A stretch of DNA of 64,000 bases from Ancylomarina salipaludis (GTDB taxonomy: Bacteria; Bacteroidota; Bacteroidia; Bacteroidales; Marinifilaceae): contig NZ_SAXA01000006.1 in NCBI RefSeq assembly GCF_004122035.1, positions 1 to 64,000 of the forward strand. The letters run 5' to 3'. The notes under the pieces were generated by a model, which saw only the letters and a list, made by a program, of their open reading frames with translations, ran no database searches and was not told where the DNA came from. This document shows positions 1-8,571 of this stretch, in pieces (position 1 is the stretch's first letter; each line of letters begins with the position of its first letter). Made by a program: the position numbers and the translations under genes.

Positions 1-174
1 AAAATTAAAGATTTCAGGAGATCTTTAAGAGGTGTCGTAGATATTGACTTCTTCTTATTTCGGTTAACAAAAATATTCGCCTAATTAGAATCATTATAGA
101 ATTAGACCCAACTTTTACCAGTGATCCATAATACTGACGCTTTTTTTTGAATATCAAATTGAGAAAATGGGGTA

Positions 175-205
175 TAAAAAAAGCTCCGATTAAAAATCGA
201 AGCTT
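175..205 (-). terminator. Rho-independent terminator of the first tRNA-Gln
   Basis: On the minus strand a 10-bp stem (AAGCTTCGAT pairing with ATCGGAGCTT, one G-U) is followed by a run of T. It lies directly 3' of the tRNA gene. The stem resembles the terminator of the second tRNA-Gln at 10304-10335. Confidence 0.8.
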
Positions 206-211
206 AAATAG

Positions 212-285
212 TGGTTGTCCCATAAGGACTCGAACCTTAAACGTCTGGACCAAAACCAGATGTGTTACCATTACACCATGGGACA
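212..285 (-). tRNA. trnQ: tRNA-Gln (anticodon UUG)
   Basis: Read on the minus strand this folds as a cloverleaf: a 7-bp acceptor stem (TGTCCCA with TGGGACA), D-arm, anticodon stem TCTGG/CCAGA around loop TTTTGGT (anticodon TTG), T-arm with the GGTTCGAGTCC segment, discriminator A and an encoded CCA end. It is transcribed alone, from the promoter at 316-345 to the terminator at 175-205. A second tRNA-Gln with the same anticodon lies at 10342-10415 and differs by compensating changes in two stems. Confidence 0.96.
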
Positions 286-315
286 ATTCCGTCGCTCATT
301 TTCCTTAGAGCACTG

Positions 316-345
316 CAAATGTAAACATTTTTTTCATTGTGCAAA
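316..345 (-). promoter_or_regulatory. Promoter for the first tRNA-Gln
   Basis: On the minus strand TTTG (345-342) is followed after 18 nt by TACATTTG (323-316), matching the Bacteroidota TTTG / TAnnTTTG promoter form. It lies about 30 nt upstream of the tRNA 5' end. Confidence 0.65.
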
Positions 346-553
346 TAAAAAAAATATTTTTTTCAAAGCTTAAGGATCTAGGTGCCTAAAAATGACTATT
401 TTCAGACCTTAAATATTTTTACAAACAAAGTATCCTATTGGCTTAACTATTCGAAGATGAGAAATTTCAATAGAAAATATGCCATCTTTGTTTGTTCTAA
501 ATTCAGAAAAACAATAAAAAGAACTCATCGTTCCAATAAATTTTTAATAAAAT

Positions 554-3500
554 ATGTCGGGAAACAATAAACTATCGAATACAGATTATCGTCGGTATAA
601 CATTATTCTGGGCTGGTTAGCTTTTGCTATTGCTGCCATTACCTACGCTTTAACCATAGAGCCTTCTGCCAGTTTATGGGATTGTGGTGAATTTATCACA
701 ACGGCATATGGCCTGGAAGTTGGTCACCCACCAGGAGCACCACTCTTCATGATTATAGCTCGTTTCTTCGCACTATTTGCTCCCGAACCATCACAGGCAG
801 CACTTATGGTCAATCTGATGTCTGCTTTGGCTTCTGCCTTCACCATCATGTTCTTATTTTGGACCATCACCCACCTTGCCAAAAAACTTTTTGTGAAAGA
901 TGGCGAAATCAGTTTATCAAACGCTGTAGCCGTTTTAGGAGCAGGAATGGTTGGTGCTTTGGCCTACACTTTTTCTGACACCTTCTGGTTTTCAGCTGTT
1001 GAAGGTGAAGTTTATGCCCTATCCTCTTTGTTCACAGCCGTTGTCTTCTGGGCTATCCTAAAATGGGAAAATGTTGCTGATGAAAAATATGCCAATCGCT
1101 GGATTATTCTGATTGCCTATTTGATGGGCCTTTCAATCGGGGTTCACCTACTAAACCTTCTAGCCATCCCGGCTATCGTCTTTGTTTATTACTTCAAAAA
1201 ATATAAAACAACCCGAAATGGCGTGCTTGCAGCGCTAGGAATCTCACTTATCCTCTTAGGTTCGATCATGTATGGAGTGATTCCTGGTGTGATAAAAATT
1301 GCATCCTGGTTCGAATTAGCTTTTGTCAATGGAATGGGAGCACCTTTCAATACCGGGGTTATGATTTATGGCATTGCCATGATCGCTCTTGTGGTTTGGG
1401 CTATTAACTACTCAATCAAACACAATAAGGTTATCCTGAACACCATTGTCACTTCCTTTGTTGTGATCATGATTGGATATTCTTCATTTGCCATGATTGT
1501 TATTCGCTCATCAGCTAATCCGCCAATGGACGAGAATAATCCGGATAATGTTTTTGCTCTTCTATCTTACCTAAACCGTGAGCAATATGGCGACAGACCT
1601 CTGGTTTTTGGTGAATATTACAATGCCCCTGTAAAAGATGTTAAATACACAGACCCTGTGTATATCCAAAAGGGAGATAAATATGTTATCGCTTCACGCA
1701 AGCCCTCATATGAATTCGACTCTCGATTCAACACCATTTTCCCACGAATGTACAGTTCGAATGCAGGACACGTTCGTGATTATGAATATTGGGGAGGCAT
1801 TTCAAAGAATAACCCAATTACAGTTGATAATGGAAATGGTCCTGAAACAATTTACAAACCAAGCTTCGGCAATAATCTGGCCTTCTTCTTCAGCTATCAA
1901 TTCAACCACATGTATTGGCGTTATTTTATGTGGAACTTTGCCGGGCGTCAAAATGATATTCAAGGTCATGGTGATTTCCGATATGGAAATTGGATCTCAG
2001 GCATCAAGTTTTTAGATGAAATACGACTTGGCAATCAGGACAAATTGTATTCTGAACTGAAAAATAAGAAATCGAGAAATGCCTACTACTTCCTGCCTTT
2101 CATTCTGGGATTAATCGGTATTTTCTTTCAATTAAATGCCGGAGAAAAAGGCAAAAAAGATTTTTGGGTTGTCATGTTGCTTTTCTTACTTACCGGTCTG
2201 GCAATTGTGGTTTATCTGAATCAATACCCACATCAACCTCGTGAACGTGATTATGCCTACGCAGGTTCGTTCTATGCTTTTGCTATTTGGATTGGATTTG
2301 GCGTATTAGGACTCTACAATTTCTTACAAAAGAAAATGCCAAAGCTTGCTTCTTCAGGATTGGTGAGCTTAATTTGTCTTGTTGCAGTTCCTGGCCTTAT
2401 GGCTCAACAAAACTGGGATGATCACGACAGAGGCGGCCGATATGCGACACTAGCCTACGCCAAAGATTATCTGAACTCATGTGCTCCTAATGCAATTCTG
2501 TTCACATACGGCGATAACGACACTTTCCCTCTTTGGTATGCTCAGGAAGTTGAAGGCATCCGTCGCGATATTCGTATTGTCAACATCAGCTTATTGGCTG
2601 GCGATTGGTATATCAATCAGATGCGTAGAAAAGCCTATGATTCCGATCCTGTACCAATGAGCTTATCAGCTGAAAAGGTTGAACCTGGTATACGTGACCA
2701 GATTCCTGTAATGGATCGCCTGTCAAAAGCGGAAAATCTGGCTGACATGATTAAGTTTGTAGGAAGTGACAATAAAGCAACCCGACTTGAAACCCAATCA
2801 GGAAAAATGCTCGACTACTTCCCTGGCAAAAATATCTACTTACCTGTTGATTCTACTAAGGTGATTAATAATGGAACCGTTCAAAAAGAAGACGCTGATC
2901 TTATTCTTAATCGTTTAGAGTGGAAATTAAACAACAACTACCTGTACAAGAACAGCATGATGATTTTAGACATCATCGCCTCCAACAATTGGGACCGTCC
3001 TATCTATTTCTCAATAGGAATGGGACCTGAAAACTATTTAGGTTTGGAAAAATTCTTCCAATTAGAAGGTGCTGCATATCGTTTGGTTCCAATAGAGGCT
3101 GATAATTCATATAATGAATATGGACGAATCAACACGGATCTTCTATATGACAACCTGATGAATAAATTTGAATATGGACGCATTAAAGAACCGGATGTTT
3201 ATATGGATCAGTTCCACATCATCACCTGTGGTATTATGTCGTTCCGTTCAAATCATGTTCGTTTGGCTGCCCAATTGAATGATGAGAATAAACCAGAAAA
3301 AGCAATTAAAGTTCTTGATAGATGCATGGAAGAATTGCCAATTGAAAAATTGCCTATCGAATATTCTTTAGTTGGTTTTATTCAGGAATATTACCGTGCA
3401 GGCGCAACTGAAAAAGCCAATAATTTGCTTGAACGTATTGCAAAGAACTCATACGAAAAAATTGAGTATTTCCTTTCGCTGGAACCGATGTACTTCGCTA

Positions 3501-3655
3501 GTATTGAATCGGAACAACAACGTGAAATCCGAATTGTTCAGATGCTGTTAGGACTTGCTGATTCAGGGGGGCAAAAAGATCTCAAAGAAAAAATCCAAAA
3601 AGATTTTGAAACCCTATTTGAGTCCTTTAAACAAAACAGTGGGAAAAACAGATAA
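554..3655 (+). CDS. DUF2723 / GT117 family membrane protein, probable protein O-mannosyltransferase
   Basis: This is a 1033-residue polytopic membrane protein of the DUF2723 (GT117) family. The family includes human TMEM260, a protein O-mannosyltransferase, so transfer of sugar from a lipid donor to exported proteins is the likely role; the donor and acceptor here are inferred. The N-terminus carries the family's acidic loop motif (SLWDCGEF, about residues 41-48) and the GHPPGAP segment. About ten hydrophobic segments follow to about residue 630, including the QYPHQPRERDYAY loop. The C-terminal 400 residues are soluble, with a YGDNDTFPLWY motif and a helical, TPR-like end. The ATG at 554 has an AT-rich leader. 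The gene stands alone and ends at a strong terminator (3659-3690). Confidence 0.88.
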   Translation: MSGNNKLSNTDYRRYNIILGWLAFAIAAITYALTIEPSASLWDCGEFITTAYGLEVGHPPGAPLFMIIARFFALFAPEPSQAALMVNLMSALASAFTIMFLFWTITHLAKKLFVKDGEISLSNAVAVLGAGMVGALAYTFSDTFWFSAVEGEVYALSSLFTAVVFWAILKWENVADEKYANRWIILIAYLMGLSIGVHLLNLLAIPAIVFVYYFKKYKTTRNGVLAALGISLILLGSIMYGVIPGVIKIASWFELAFVNGMGAPFNTGVMIYGIAMIALVVWAINYSIKHNKVILNTIVTSFVVIMIGYSSFAMIVIRSSANPPMDENNPDNVFALLSYLNREQYGDRPLVFGEYYNAPVKDVKYTDPVYIQKGDKYVIASRKPSYEFDSRFNTIFPRMYSSNAGHVRDYEYWGGISKNNPITVDNGNGPETIYKPSFGNNLAFFFSYQFNHMYWRYFMWNFAGRQNDIQGHGDFRYGNWISGIKFLDEIRLGNQDKLYSELKNKKSRNAYYFLPFILGLIGIFFQLNAGEKGKKDFWVVMLLFLLTGLAIVVYLNQYPHQPRERDYAYAGSFYAFAIWIGFGVLGLYNFLQKKMPKLASSGLVSLICLVAVPGLMAQQNWDDHDRGGRYATLAYAKDYLNSCAPNAILFTYGDNDTFPLWYAQEVEGIRRDIRIVNISLLAGDWYINQMRRKAYDSDPVPMSLSAEKVEPGIRDQIPVMDRLSKAENLADMIKFVGSDNKATRLETQSGKMLDYFPGKNIYLPVDSTKVINNGTVQKEDADLILNRLEWKLNNNYLYKNSMMILDIIASNNWDRPIYFSIGMGPENYLGLEKFFQLEGAAYRLVPIEADNSYNEYGRINTDLLYDNLMNKFEYGRIKEPDVYMDQFHIITCGIMSFRSNHVRLAAQLNDENKPEKAIKVLDRCMEELPIEKLPIEYSLVGFIQEYYRAGATEKANNLLERIAKNSYEKIEYFLSLEPMYFASIESEQQREIRIVQMLLGLADSGGQKDLKEKIQKDFETLFESFKQNSGKNR

Positions 3656-3658
3656 GAC

Positions 3659-3690
3659 AAAGGCTGCGAAATTCGCAGCCTTTTCTTTTC
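3659..3690 (+). terminator. Rho-independent terminator after the DUF2723 gene
   Basis: A perfect stem AAGGCTGCGAA/TTCGCAGCCTT with a minimal loop is followed by TTTTCTTTT, 4 nt past the stop codon region. Confidence 0.85.
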
Positions 3691-3748
3691 AGGACACATT
3701 CAAAAATGGAGTATAAACTTAATTCAAATTATTCCTTATTTTTAGTCT

Positions 3749-5059
3749 ATGAAAACATTCAAACGAATTCTACTAGCCATAGTTGTTGTTGGCTTAACCT
3801 ACTTTATTTACGACGCAAGCCTGAAACTCCCTGTTGTCACATCATATGCAGCCAAAGATGTTTGCTCTGGCCTCTTTGTCGCAAACAGAAGTTTGGAATC
3901 CTTAATCAACAACGATATCAATTACTCCTTTATGAGTAAAACCTCTGTTGAAATTAACGAAGATGAAAAATCAGTAACAGCACGTATTTTCGGACTCTTC
4001 CCCAGAAAAGCAATTTATCGGGGTGCATTGGGGTGTTGTGTGGCTGATGGCTACAATGAGAATGAATTAAAAAAACAAGCTTTTGATAAACCAGAAATTG
4101 ACAATATTCCTTTGGATACAAGCATAAACGACATCAGAAATGAAATCAATTTTAAGCTTCTAAATACAGCTCTTGATTCCATTTTCGAACATGAAGAAAG
4201 AACCCGAGGTGTTGTTGTTCTTTACAAGAATAAACTGATTGCCGAACGATATGGTGAGGGTTTTAATCAGTCAACACCCCTATTGGGTTGGTCGATGAAC
4301 AAGAGCATTATCAATGCGATGGTTGGCATCATGAAACAACAAAATCGCCTTGATCTTTCAGATAAAAGCCTATTTAAAGAATGGCAACAGGACGAAAGAA
4401 AAAACATCAGCCTAAACGATTTGATGCACATGAGCAGTGGTTTGGAATGGAACGAAGGCTATGGTGATTTATCTGATGTAACCAAGATGCTTTACAAAAC
4501 AGGTAGCGCTTCAAATTATGCCATAGCAAAACAATTTTCAGTAAAACCAGATTCCATCTGGCTCTATTCGTCTGGAACTTCGAACATCATCAGTAAATAT
4601 ATTCGCAACAAAATAAACAACGATGAGGAATACCACAATTTCCCTTATATGGAGCTGTTTAAGAAAATTGGAGCTAGCTCTTTTTGTTATGAAACCGACG
4701 CAGAAGGAACATTTGTGGGTTCTTCATTTGGATACGCAAACACCCGCGACTGGGCTAAGTTTGGTTTATTGTATTTAAATGATGGTATGGCAAACGGAGA
4801 ACGTATTTTACCCGAAGGCTGGGTCAAATATTCATACACCCCTGCAAAGGCTTCAAATGGCGAGTATGGGGCTCAATTTTGGCTCGATCCTGATTCTGAT
4901 ATTAATGAATTTATATGCATTGGTCATCACGGCCAGATGATAGCCATTATTCCATCCAAAAATCTCGTGATTGTTCGCTTAGGCTTATCGATAGACAAAC
5001 ATTTCAACACCAATAAATTTATTCAGAATGTTGTGAATGCTATAAAAAACCAGAACTAA
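3749..5059 (+). CDS. Serine hydrolase, class C beta-lactamase-like fold
   Basis: This 436-residue protein belongs to the penicillin-binding-protein-like serine hydrolases. An N-terminal membrane segment (about residues 5-24) suggests it is anchored in, or exported across, the inner membrane. The catalytic SxxK motif is SMNK in GWSMNKSI (about residue 185). The second motif reads YSS (WLYSSGTSN) in place of the usual YxN. A C-terminal GHHGQ supplies the HxG triad. The arrangement resembles 6-aminohexanoate-dimer hydrolases and esterases more than true beta-lactamases. The substrate cannot be told. Its 3' end overlaps the convergent gene at 5040-5471 by 20 bp. Confidence 0.85.
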   Translation: MKTFKRILLAIVVVGLTYFIYDASLKLPVVTSYAAKDVCSGLFVANRSLESLINNDINYSFMSKTSVEINEDEKSVTARIFGLFPRKAIYRGALGCCVADGYNENELKKQAFDKPEIDNIPLDTSINDIRNEINFKLLNTALDSIFEHEERTRGVVVLYKNKLIAERYGEGFNQSTPLLGWSMNKSIINAMVGIMKQQNRLDLSDKSLFKEWQQDERKNISLNDLMHMSSGLEWNEGYGDLSDVTKMLYKTGSASNYAIAKQFSVKPDSIWLYSSGTSNIISKYIRNKINNDEEYHNFPYMELFKKIGASSFCYETDAEGTFVGSSFGYANTRDWAKFGLLYLNDGMANGERILPEGWVKYSYTPAKASNGEYGAQFWLDPDSDINEFICIGHHGQMIAIIPSKNLVIVRLGLSIDKHFNTNKFIQNVVNAIKNQN

Positions 5060-5471
5060 TCACCTCCCGAATTGTTTGAAGCGTAAAAAGTATCAATGGA
5101 TAAAATGCAAGTAAAAATAAGAACGGAGATAACAGAACATCAATTCGAATCCAAAGCTTTCTGCTGACAAAAGCCATACGATCAATATTTAGCGATACCA
5201 ATCGATAAAGAAACTGAAAAGTAAAGAATAAATAGATATTCAGAGCATATGGATTAAATTGTTCAGCTAAACTAATTTGTCCTCTCACAAGTGCTGAGAA
5301 TGCTCTTGACAGGCCTAAAGAGGGACTTGATTGGTGCGTTATATCTGTATAGAAAGATGGGATGAGATGATTGCCATTCTCAGGCAAAAAAAGGCAGGAG
5401 TAAATGAACACCAGTCCAATTACTCCTGCAAATATGATATTGATGATTCTATAGGAATCAAAAGCCTTCAT
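5040..5471 (-). CDS. DUF2752-like small membrane protein with a degenerate signature
   Basis: This 143-residue membrane protein has hydrophobic stretches at about residues 10-30, 75-95 and 112-135. Its central segment SPSLGLSRAFSAL followed by FNPYALN has the layout of the DUF2752 signature (CPxCGLTRAF ... NP), but both cysteines are replaced by Ser and Leu. It lies 5 nt downstream of the DUF4190-like gene on the same strand, a pairing often seen in Bacteroidota. Function is unknown. The assignment rests on motif layout only. Confidence 0.6.
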   Translation of the reverse strand: MKAFDSYRIINIIFAGVIGLVFIYSCLFLPENGNHLIPSFYTDITHQSSPSLGLSRAFSALVRGQISLAEQFNPYALNIYLFFTFQFLYRLVSLNIDRMAFVSRKLWIRIDVLLSPFLFLLAFYPLILFTLQTIREVISSGFL

Positions 5472-5476
5472 AAAAA

Positions 5477-5941
5477 CTATTTTCTCTCAATATGAACTTC
5501 AATTTTCGTTGAATCAGTTTCAATATGTATGGTTTTATCAACTTTAATACTATCCAGTTGTTTCTCAAGCTGATTCAATTCATCCTGCAAATCGGAATTA
5601 CATGAATTTGACTCACGCACAACCTCTTCAATCACATCTTTAACCACTCCTTCAATCTGTTCGTCGTCAAGGGAAGCGATGCCCACAAAAACAAATAACC
5701 ATACACAGGCAATTAAAGTACCCAAAGCCGATACAACCAAAGCAGCAATATTGATACCTCTGGCACCATTGTTATTATTGGCTTGAACAAGTCCCACTAT
5801 TGATAAAACAATGGCAATAACACCTGGTCCAATTGCAATTACCCCTATACAAGGTATGAAAGCCATAAACAAACATAAAATACCAAGAATTAGCCCTGCC
5901 ACGCCAAAACCTTGTCCTGCATTCGTTTTAATCATTTCCAT
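5477..5941 (-). CDS. DUF4190-like small membrane protein with an acidic C-terminal tail
   Basis: This 154-residue protein starts with a glycine-rich hydrophobic pair of segments (FGVAGLILGILCLF..., about residues 12-55), followed by a third segment (about 66-90). That is the DUF4190-type layout. The C-terminal 65 residues are acidic and probably coiled-coil (LQDELNQLEKQLDSI). It heads a two-gene unit with the DUF2752-like gene 5 nt downstream. No enzymatic motif is visible and function is unknown. Confidence 0.65.
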   Translation of the reverse strand: MEMIKTNAGQGFGVAGLILGILCLFMAFIPCIGVIAIGPGVIAIVLSIVGLVQANNNNGARGINIAALVVSALGTLIACVWLFVFVGIASLDDEQIEGVVKDVIEEVVRESNSCNSDLQDELNQLEKQLDSIKVDKTIHIETDSTKIEVHIERK

Positions 5942-6025
5942 TTTAACTGTATTTATTCGAACATGTTAGAATCCTGATAAAGATAATAAGATTTTCTGTA
6001 CCTAAAACGCATGGTATTTCAAACC

Positions 6026-6061
6026 ATAAAAAAAGACCCTCAGTTAATTGAGGGTCCTTTT
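6026..6061 (-). terminator. Rho-independent terminator of sppA
   Basis: On the minus strand an AGGACCCTCA / TGAGGGTCT stem is followed by seven T. It begins about 26 nt past the sppA stop codon. Confidence 0.85.
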
Positions 6062-6086
6062 ACCGTTTCGCTAATTTATTTGAAAA

Positions 6087-7883
6087 TTAATATAAATCAA
6101 TCTGGTATGGAATTCTAGCCTGAATACCACCCAAATTCATAATTTCTTTTGTTTTTTCGTAATACTGGTAATTCACACCCAACTCATTCTTAAGAATTCT
6201 AACCTTAACATTTCCGGTTAAATCATCAATTATAGCTTGGAATGGGTCTTTTTCTTTAGGCAGTGAACTGATTCTATAATCTTCGATACCAGCTTTTTCT
6301 TTTGCAATGGCAATGGCCGTTTCCAGACCTCCCAAAACATCAACCAAGCCATTCTTTTGAGCATCTATTGCATTCCATACACGACCTTGTGCCACTTTAT
6401 GAATCTCTTCAACAGTCTTATGACGGCCATTCGCTACACGGCTTAAAAACGTATCATAACCATCATTCAAGTACTCCTGAAGAATCAGACGCTCTTGCTT
6501 GTTAAACTTGCGAGATGAGAATGGCATAAATGGAATTGGATACCCACCACCAAAAGAAGAATATTTATGTGTTCCAATAGGATCTGTTGTTATCCCTAAC
6601 TTATCCTTAATTAACTCTTCGCCTGAGAAAAACAAGCCATAAATACCAATAGAACCAGTGATTGTGTTCGGATCAGCAACAATAGTATCAGCAGCACAAG
6701 CAATATAATAACCTCCCGAAGCAGCAACATTACCCATTGAAGCAACAACTGGTTTTTCTTGTCTTGCCAAATCTACTTCTCTCCAAATGATATCAGAAAT
6801 TAATGCACTTCCTCCTGGCGAATTAATTCGCAACACAATCGCTTTAATTGTAGAATCTTGTCTTGCTGTACGAATCGTTTCTGCCAATTCTGGACCAATA
6901 GATGTAGATGATTGTTCAAAACCAATCCCTCCCGTTGCATAAATAACCGCAATCTTATTTTTAGAAAAAGTTCTATCCAATTTTGGAGCCTTGATATATT
7001 TCTCAATACCAATCTTATTTAGTTTTTTCTTCGATCTTGTACCTGTTAGATCTTTAAGCTTGGCCAGCATCTGATCTTCGTAAATAATCCCATCAATAAG
7101 TTTATAATCCAAAGCATGCTGAGGTTTACGAACCGCTAATTCATTGGTCAAATTATTAAAGGCATCAACAGTTATATCACGCTCCTGAGCAATTCCTTCG
7201 GCCATCTGATTCCACATTGCTGAAGTGTATGCTAAATTCTGCTCGCGAGAAGCCTCACTCATTTTCTCCAAAAAGTAAGGTTCAGTTGCTGACTTGTATT
7301 TACCAACTCTTACAACCTGAGCCTCAACGCCAATCTTCTTCAAAAAGTTTTTGTAAAAGGTCATTTCACCTCCCATACCTGTAAACCAGATATTAGCTTG
7401 TGGGTTAAGAAAAATACTATCCGACACAGAAGCTAAATAGTATGCCTTTTGCGAAAATCCCATATTGTTATAAGCAACAATAAACTTACCGCTTGTTTTA
7501 AACTCTTTAAGCTTATTACGAATTTCCTGAGCCACCGCATAACCTCCAAAACTTGAAGCAATATCACTGATGTTCAAATAAATTCCTTTGATTTTATCGT
7601 CTGTCTTTGCTTTTTCTATACAATCCAATATATCGTTTAGTCCCAATTTAGGTTTAGATTTCAAACTCATAAAATTAAAACCATCCAATGGGTTATCCGA
7701 ACCTCGATCCATAATCTCTTTATTCAAAGTGATTTCGAGAACAGTATTATTCTTTACAGTAACGGGCTGATCCCCACTGGCTACAATAGCTCCAAATATC
7801 CCGATCCCAATAAACAAAAGCAAAACACTGCCAATGATAAAAGCCAAGAGAGAGGCTAGAGTAATTTTAAAAAAATTCTTCAT
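6087..7883 (-). CDS. sppA: Signal peptide peptidase SppA, 67-kDa type
   Basis: This is a membrane-anchored Ser/Lys protease that degrades cleaved signal peptides. At 598 residues it has the long, duplicated form typical of the E. coli-type enzyme. One membrane segment lies at about residues 8-35. The N-terminal repeat supplies the lysine of VGKYKSATEP (K197), and the C-terminal repeat supplies the nucleophile in GNVAASGGYY (S389). The RINSPGGSA segment (about 352-360) is the usual substrate-groove element. It is a single-gene unit ending at the 6026-6061 terminator. Confidence 0.95.
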   Translation of the reverse strand: MKNFFKITLASLLAFIIGSVLLLFIGIGIFGAIVASGDQPVTVKNNTVLEITLNKEIMDRGSDNPLDGFNFMSLKSKPKLGLNDILDCIEKAKTDDKIKGIYLNISDIASSFGGYAVAQEIRNKLKEFKTSGKFIVAYNNMGFSQKAYYLASVSDSIFLNPQANIWFTGMGGEMTFYKNFLKKIGVEAQVVRVGKYKSATEPYFLEKMSEASREQNLAYTSAMWNQMAEGIAQERDITVDAFNNLTNELAVRKPQHALDYKLIDGIIYEDQMLAKLKDLTGTRSKKKLNKIGIEKYIKAPKLDRTFSKNKIAVIYATGGIGFEQSSTSIGPELAETIRTARQDSTIKAIVLRINSPGGSALISDIIWREVDLARQEKPVVASMGNVAASGGYYIACAADTIVADPNTITGSIGIYGLFFSGEELIKDKLGITTDPIGTHKYSSFGGGYPIPFMPFSSRKFNKQERLILQEYLNDGYDTFLSRVANGRHKTVEEIHKVAQGRVWNAIDAQKNGLVDVLGGLETAIAIAKEKAGIEDYRISSLPKEKDPFQAIIDDLTGNVKVRILKNELGVNYQYYEKTKEIMNLGGIQARIPYQIDLY

Positions 7884-8085
7884 AAATAATTAATTTGATC
7901 GTTAGTTTTCTTTTCGGTCAGTTTCAATGTATAAAAGACTAAATTCTCACTTTAAAATAAAGATTTTAGACTCCTAACAAATATATCCATTTTGTAAAAG
8001 AAGCTGACTCATAACACTTATTTTTCGACGTATATTTTGCTGAGTAAGATTTCTTTAGTTTTTTTACCGTTTAAATGGATAAATT

Positions 8086-8571
8086 ATGACTAGAGTATAT
8101 TTTTTATTGGGGGGGAATATTGGAAATCGTGAAGAATTATTGGCTGAAGCGATCAGGAAAATGACAAATCATGTAGGCAAATTTATCAAAGCTTCATCGC
8201 TTTACGAAACTGAACCCTGGGGCTTTTCACATGAACAAAATTTTCTGAATCAGGTTGTTGTTTTTGATTCTGAATTTTCTGCCCTTGATATTCTTGACAA
8301 AACTCAGGCTATAGAAAAAGAACTGGGGCGCGTTCGCAAAAAAACACAATATTGCGAACGAACCATTGATATTGACATTCTATTTTTCGGCAACGAACAG
8401 ATTGAGAACGAGAGGCTATCTATTCCTCATCCCAAAATTCAGGAACGTTCTTTTGCACTTCACCCTCTGGCAGAACTTATCCCAAACTTTAAGCACCCTG
8501 TATTAAAAACGAGTATTCAAATGCTTAAAGATGAGTGCCCTGATAAACTAAAAGTCATCAAATTCAGTTAA
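8086..8571 (+). CDS. folK: 2-amino-4-hydroxy-6-hydroxymethyldihydropteridine pyrophosphokinase
   Basis: HPPK transfers pyrophosphate from ATP to the pterin in folate synthesis. At 161 residues it matches the usual length. Visible signatures are the N-terminal LLGGNIGNRE loop, YETEPWG (pterin-binding loop), the magnesium-binding RTIDIDILFFG motif and PHPKIQERSFALHPLAEL near the C-terminus. The gene has an ATG start, stands alone on the plus strand, and its stop overlaps the stop of the convergent SulP gene by 4 bp. Confidence 0.95.
   Translation: MTRVYFLLGGNIGNREELLAEAIRKMTNHVGKFIKASSLYETEPWGFSHEQNFLNQVVVFDSEFSALDILDKTQAIEKELGRVRKKTQYCERTIDIDILFFGNEQIENERLSIPHPKIQERSFALHPLAELIPNFKHPVLKTSIQMLKDECPDKLKVIKFS

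Noticed and set aside
14-286. 90-codon minus-strand frame at the left edge
   Set aside because: Its N-terminal third is the tRNA-Gln gene read as protein and it runs through the tRNA terminator. The remainder resembles nothing recognisable.
382-570. 62-codon plus-strand frame before the DUF2723 gene
   Set aside because: AT-rich leader sequence, overlaps the real start at 554, no family resemblance.
3706-3939. 77-codon plus-strand frame overlapping the serine hydrolase start
   Set aside because: Out-of-frame shadow of the serine hydrolase gene; the hydrolase frame has a membrane segment and full motifs.
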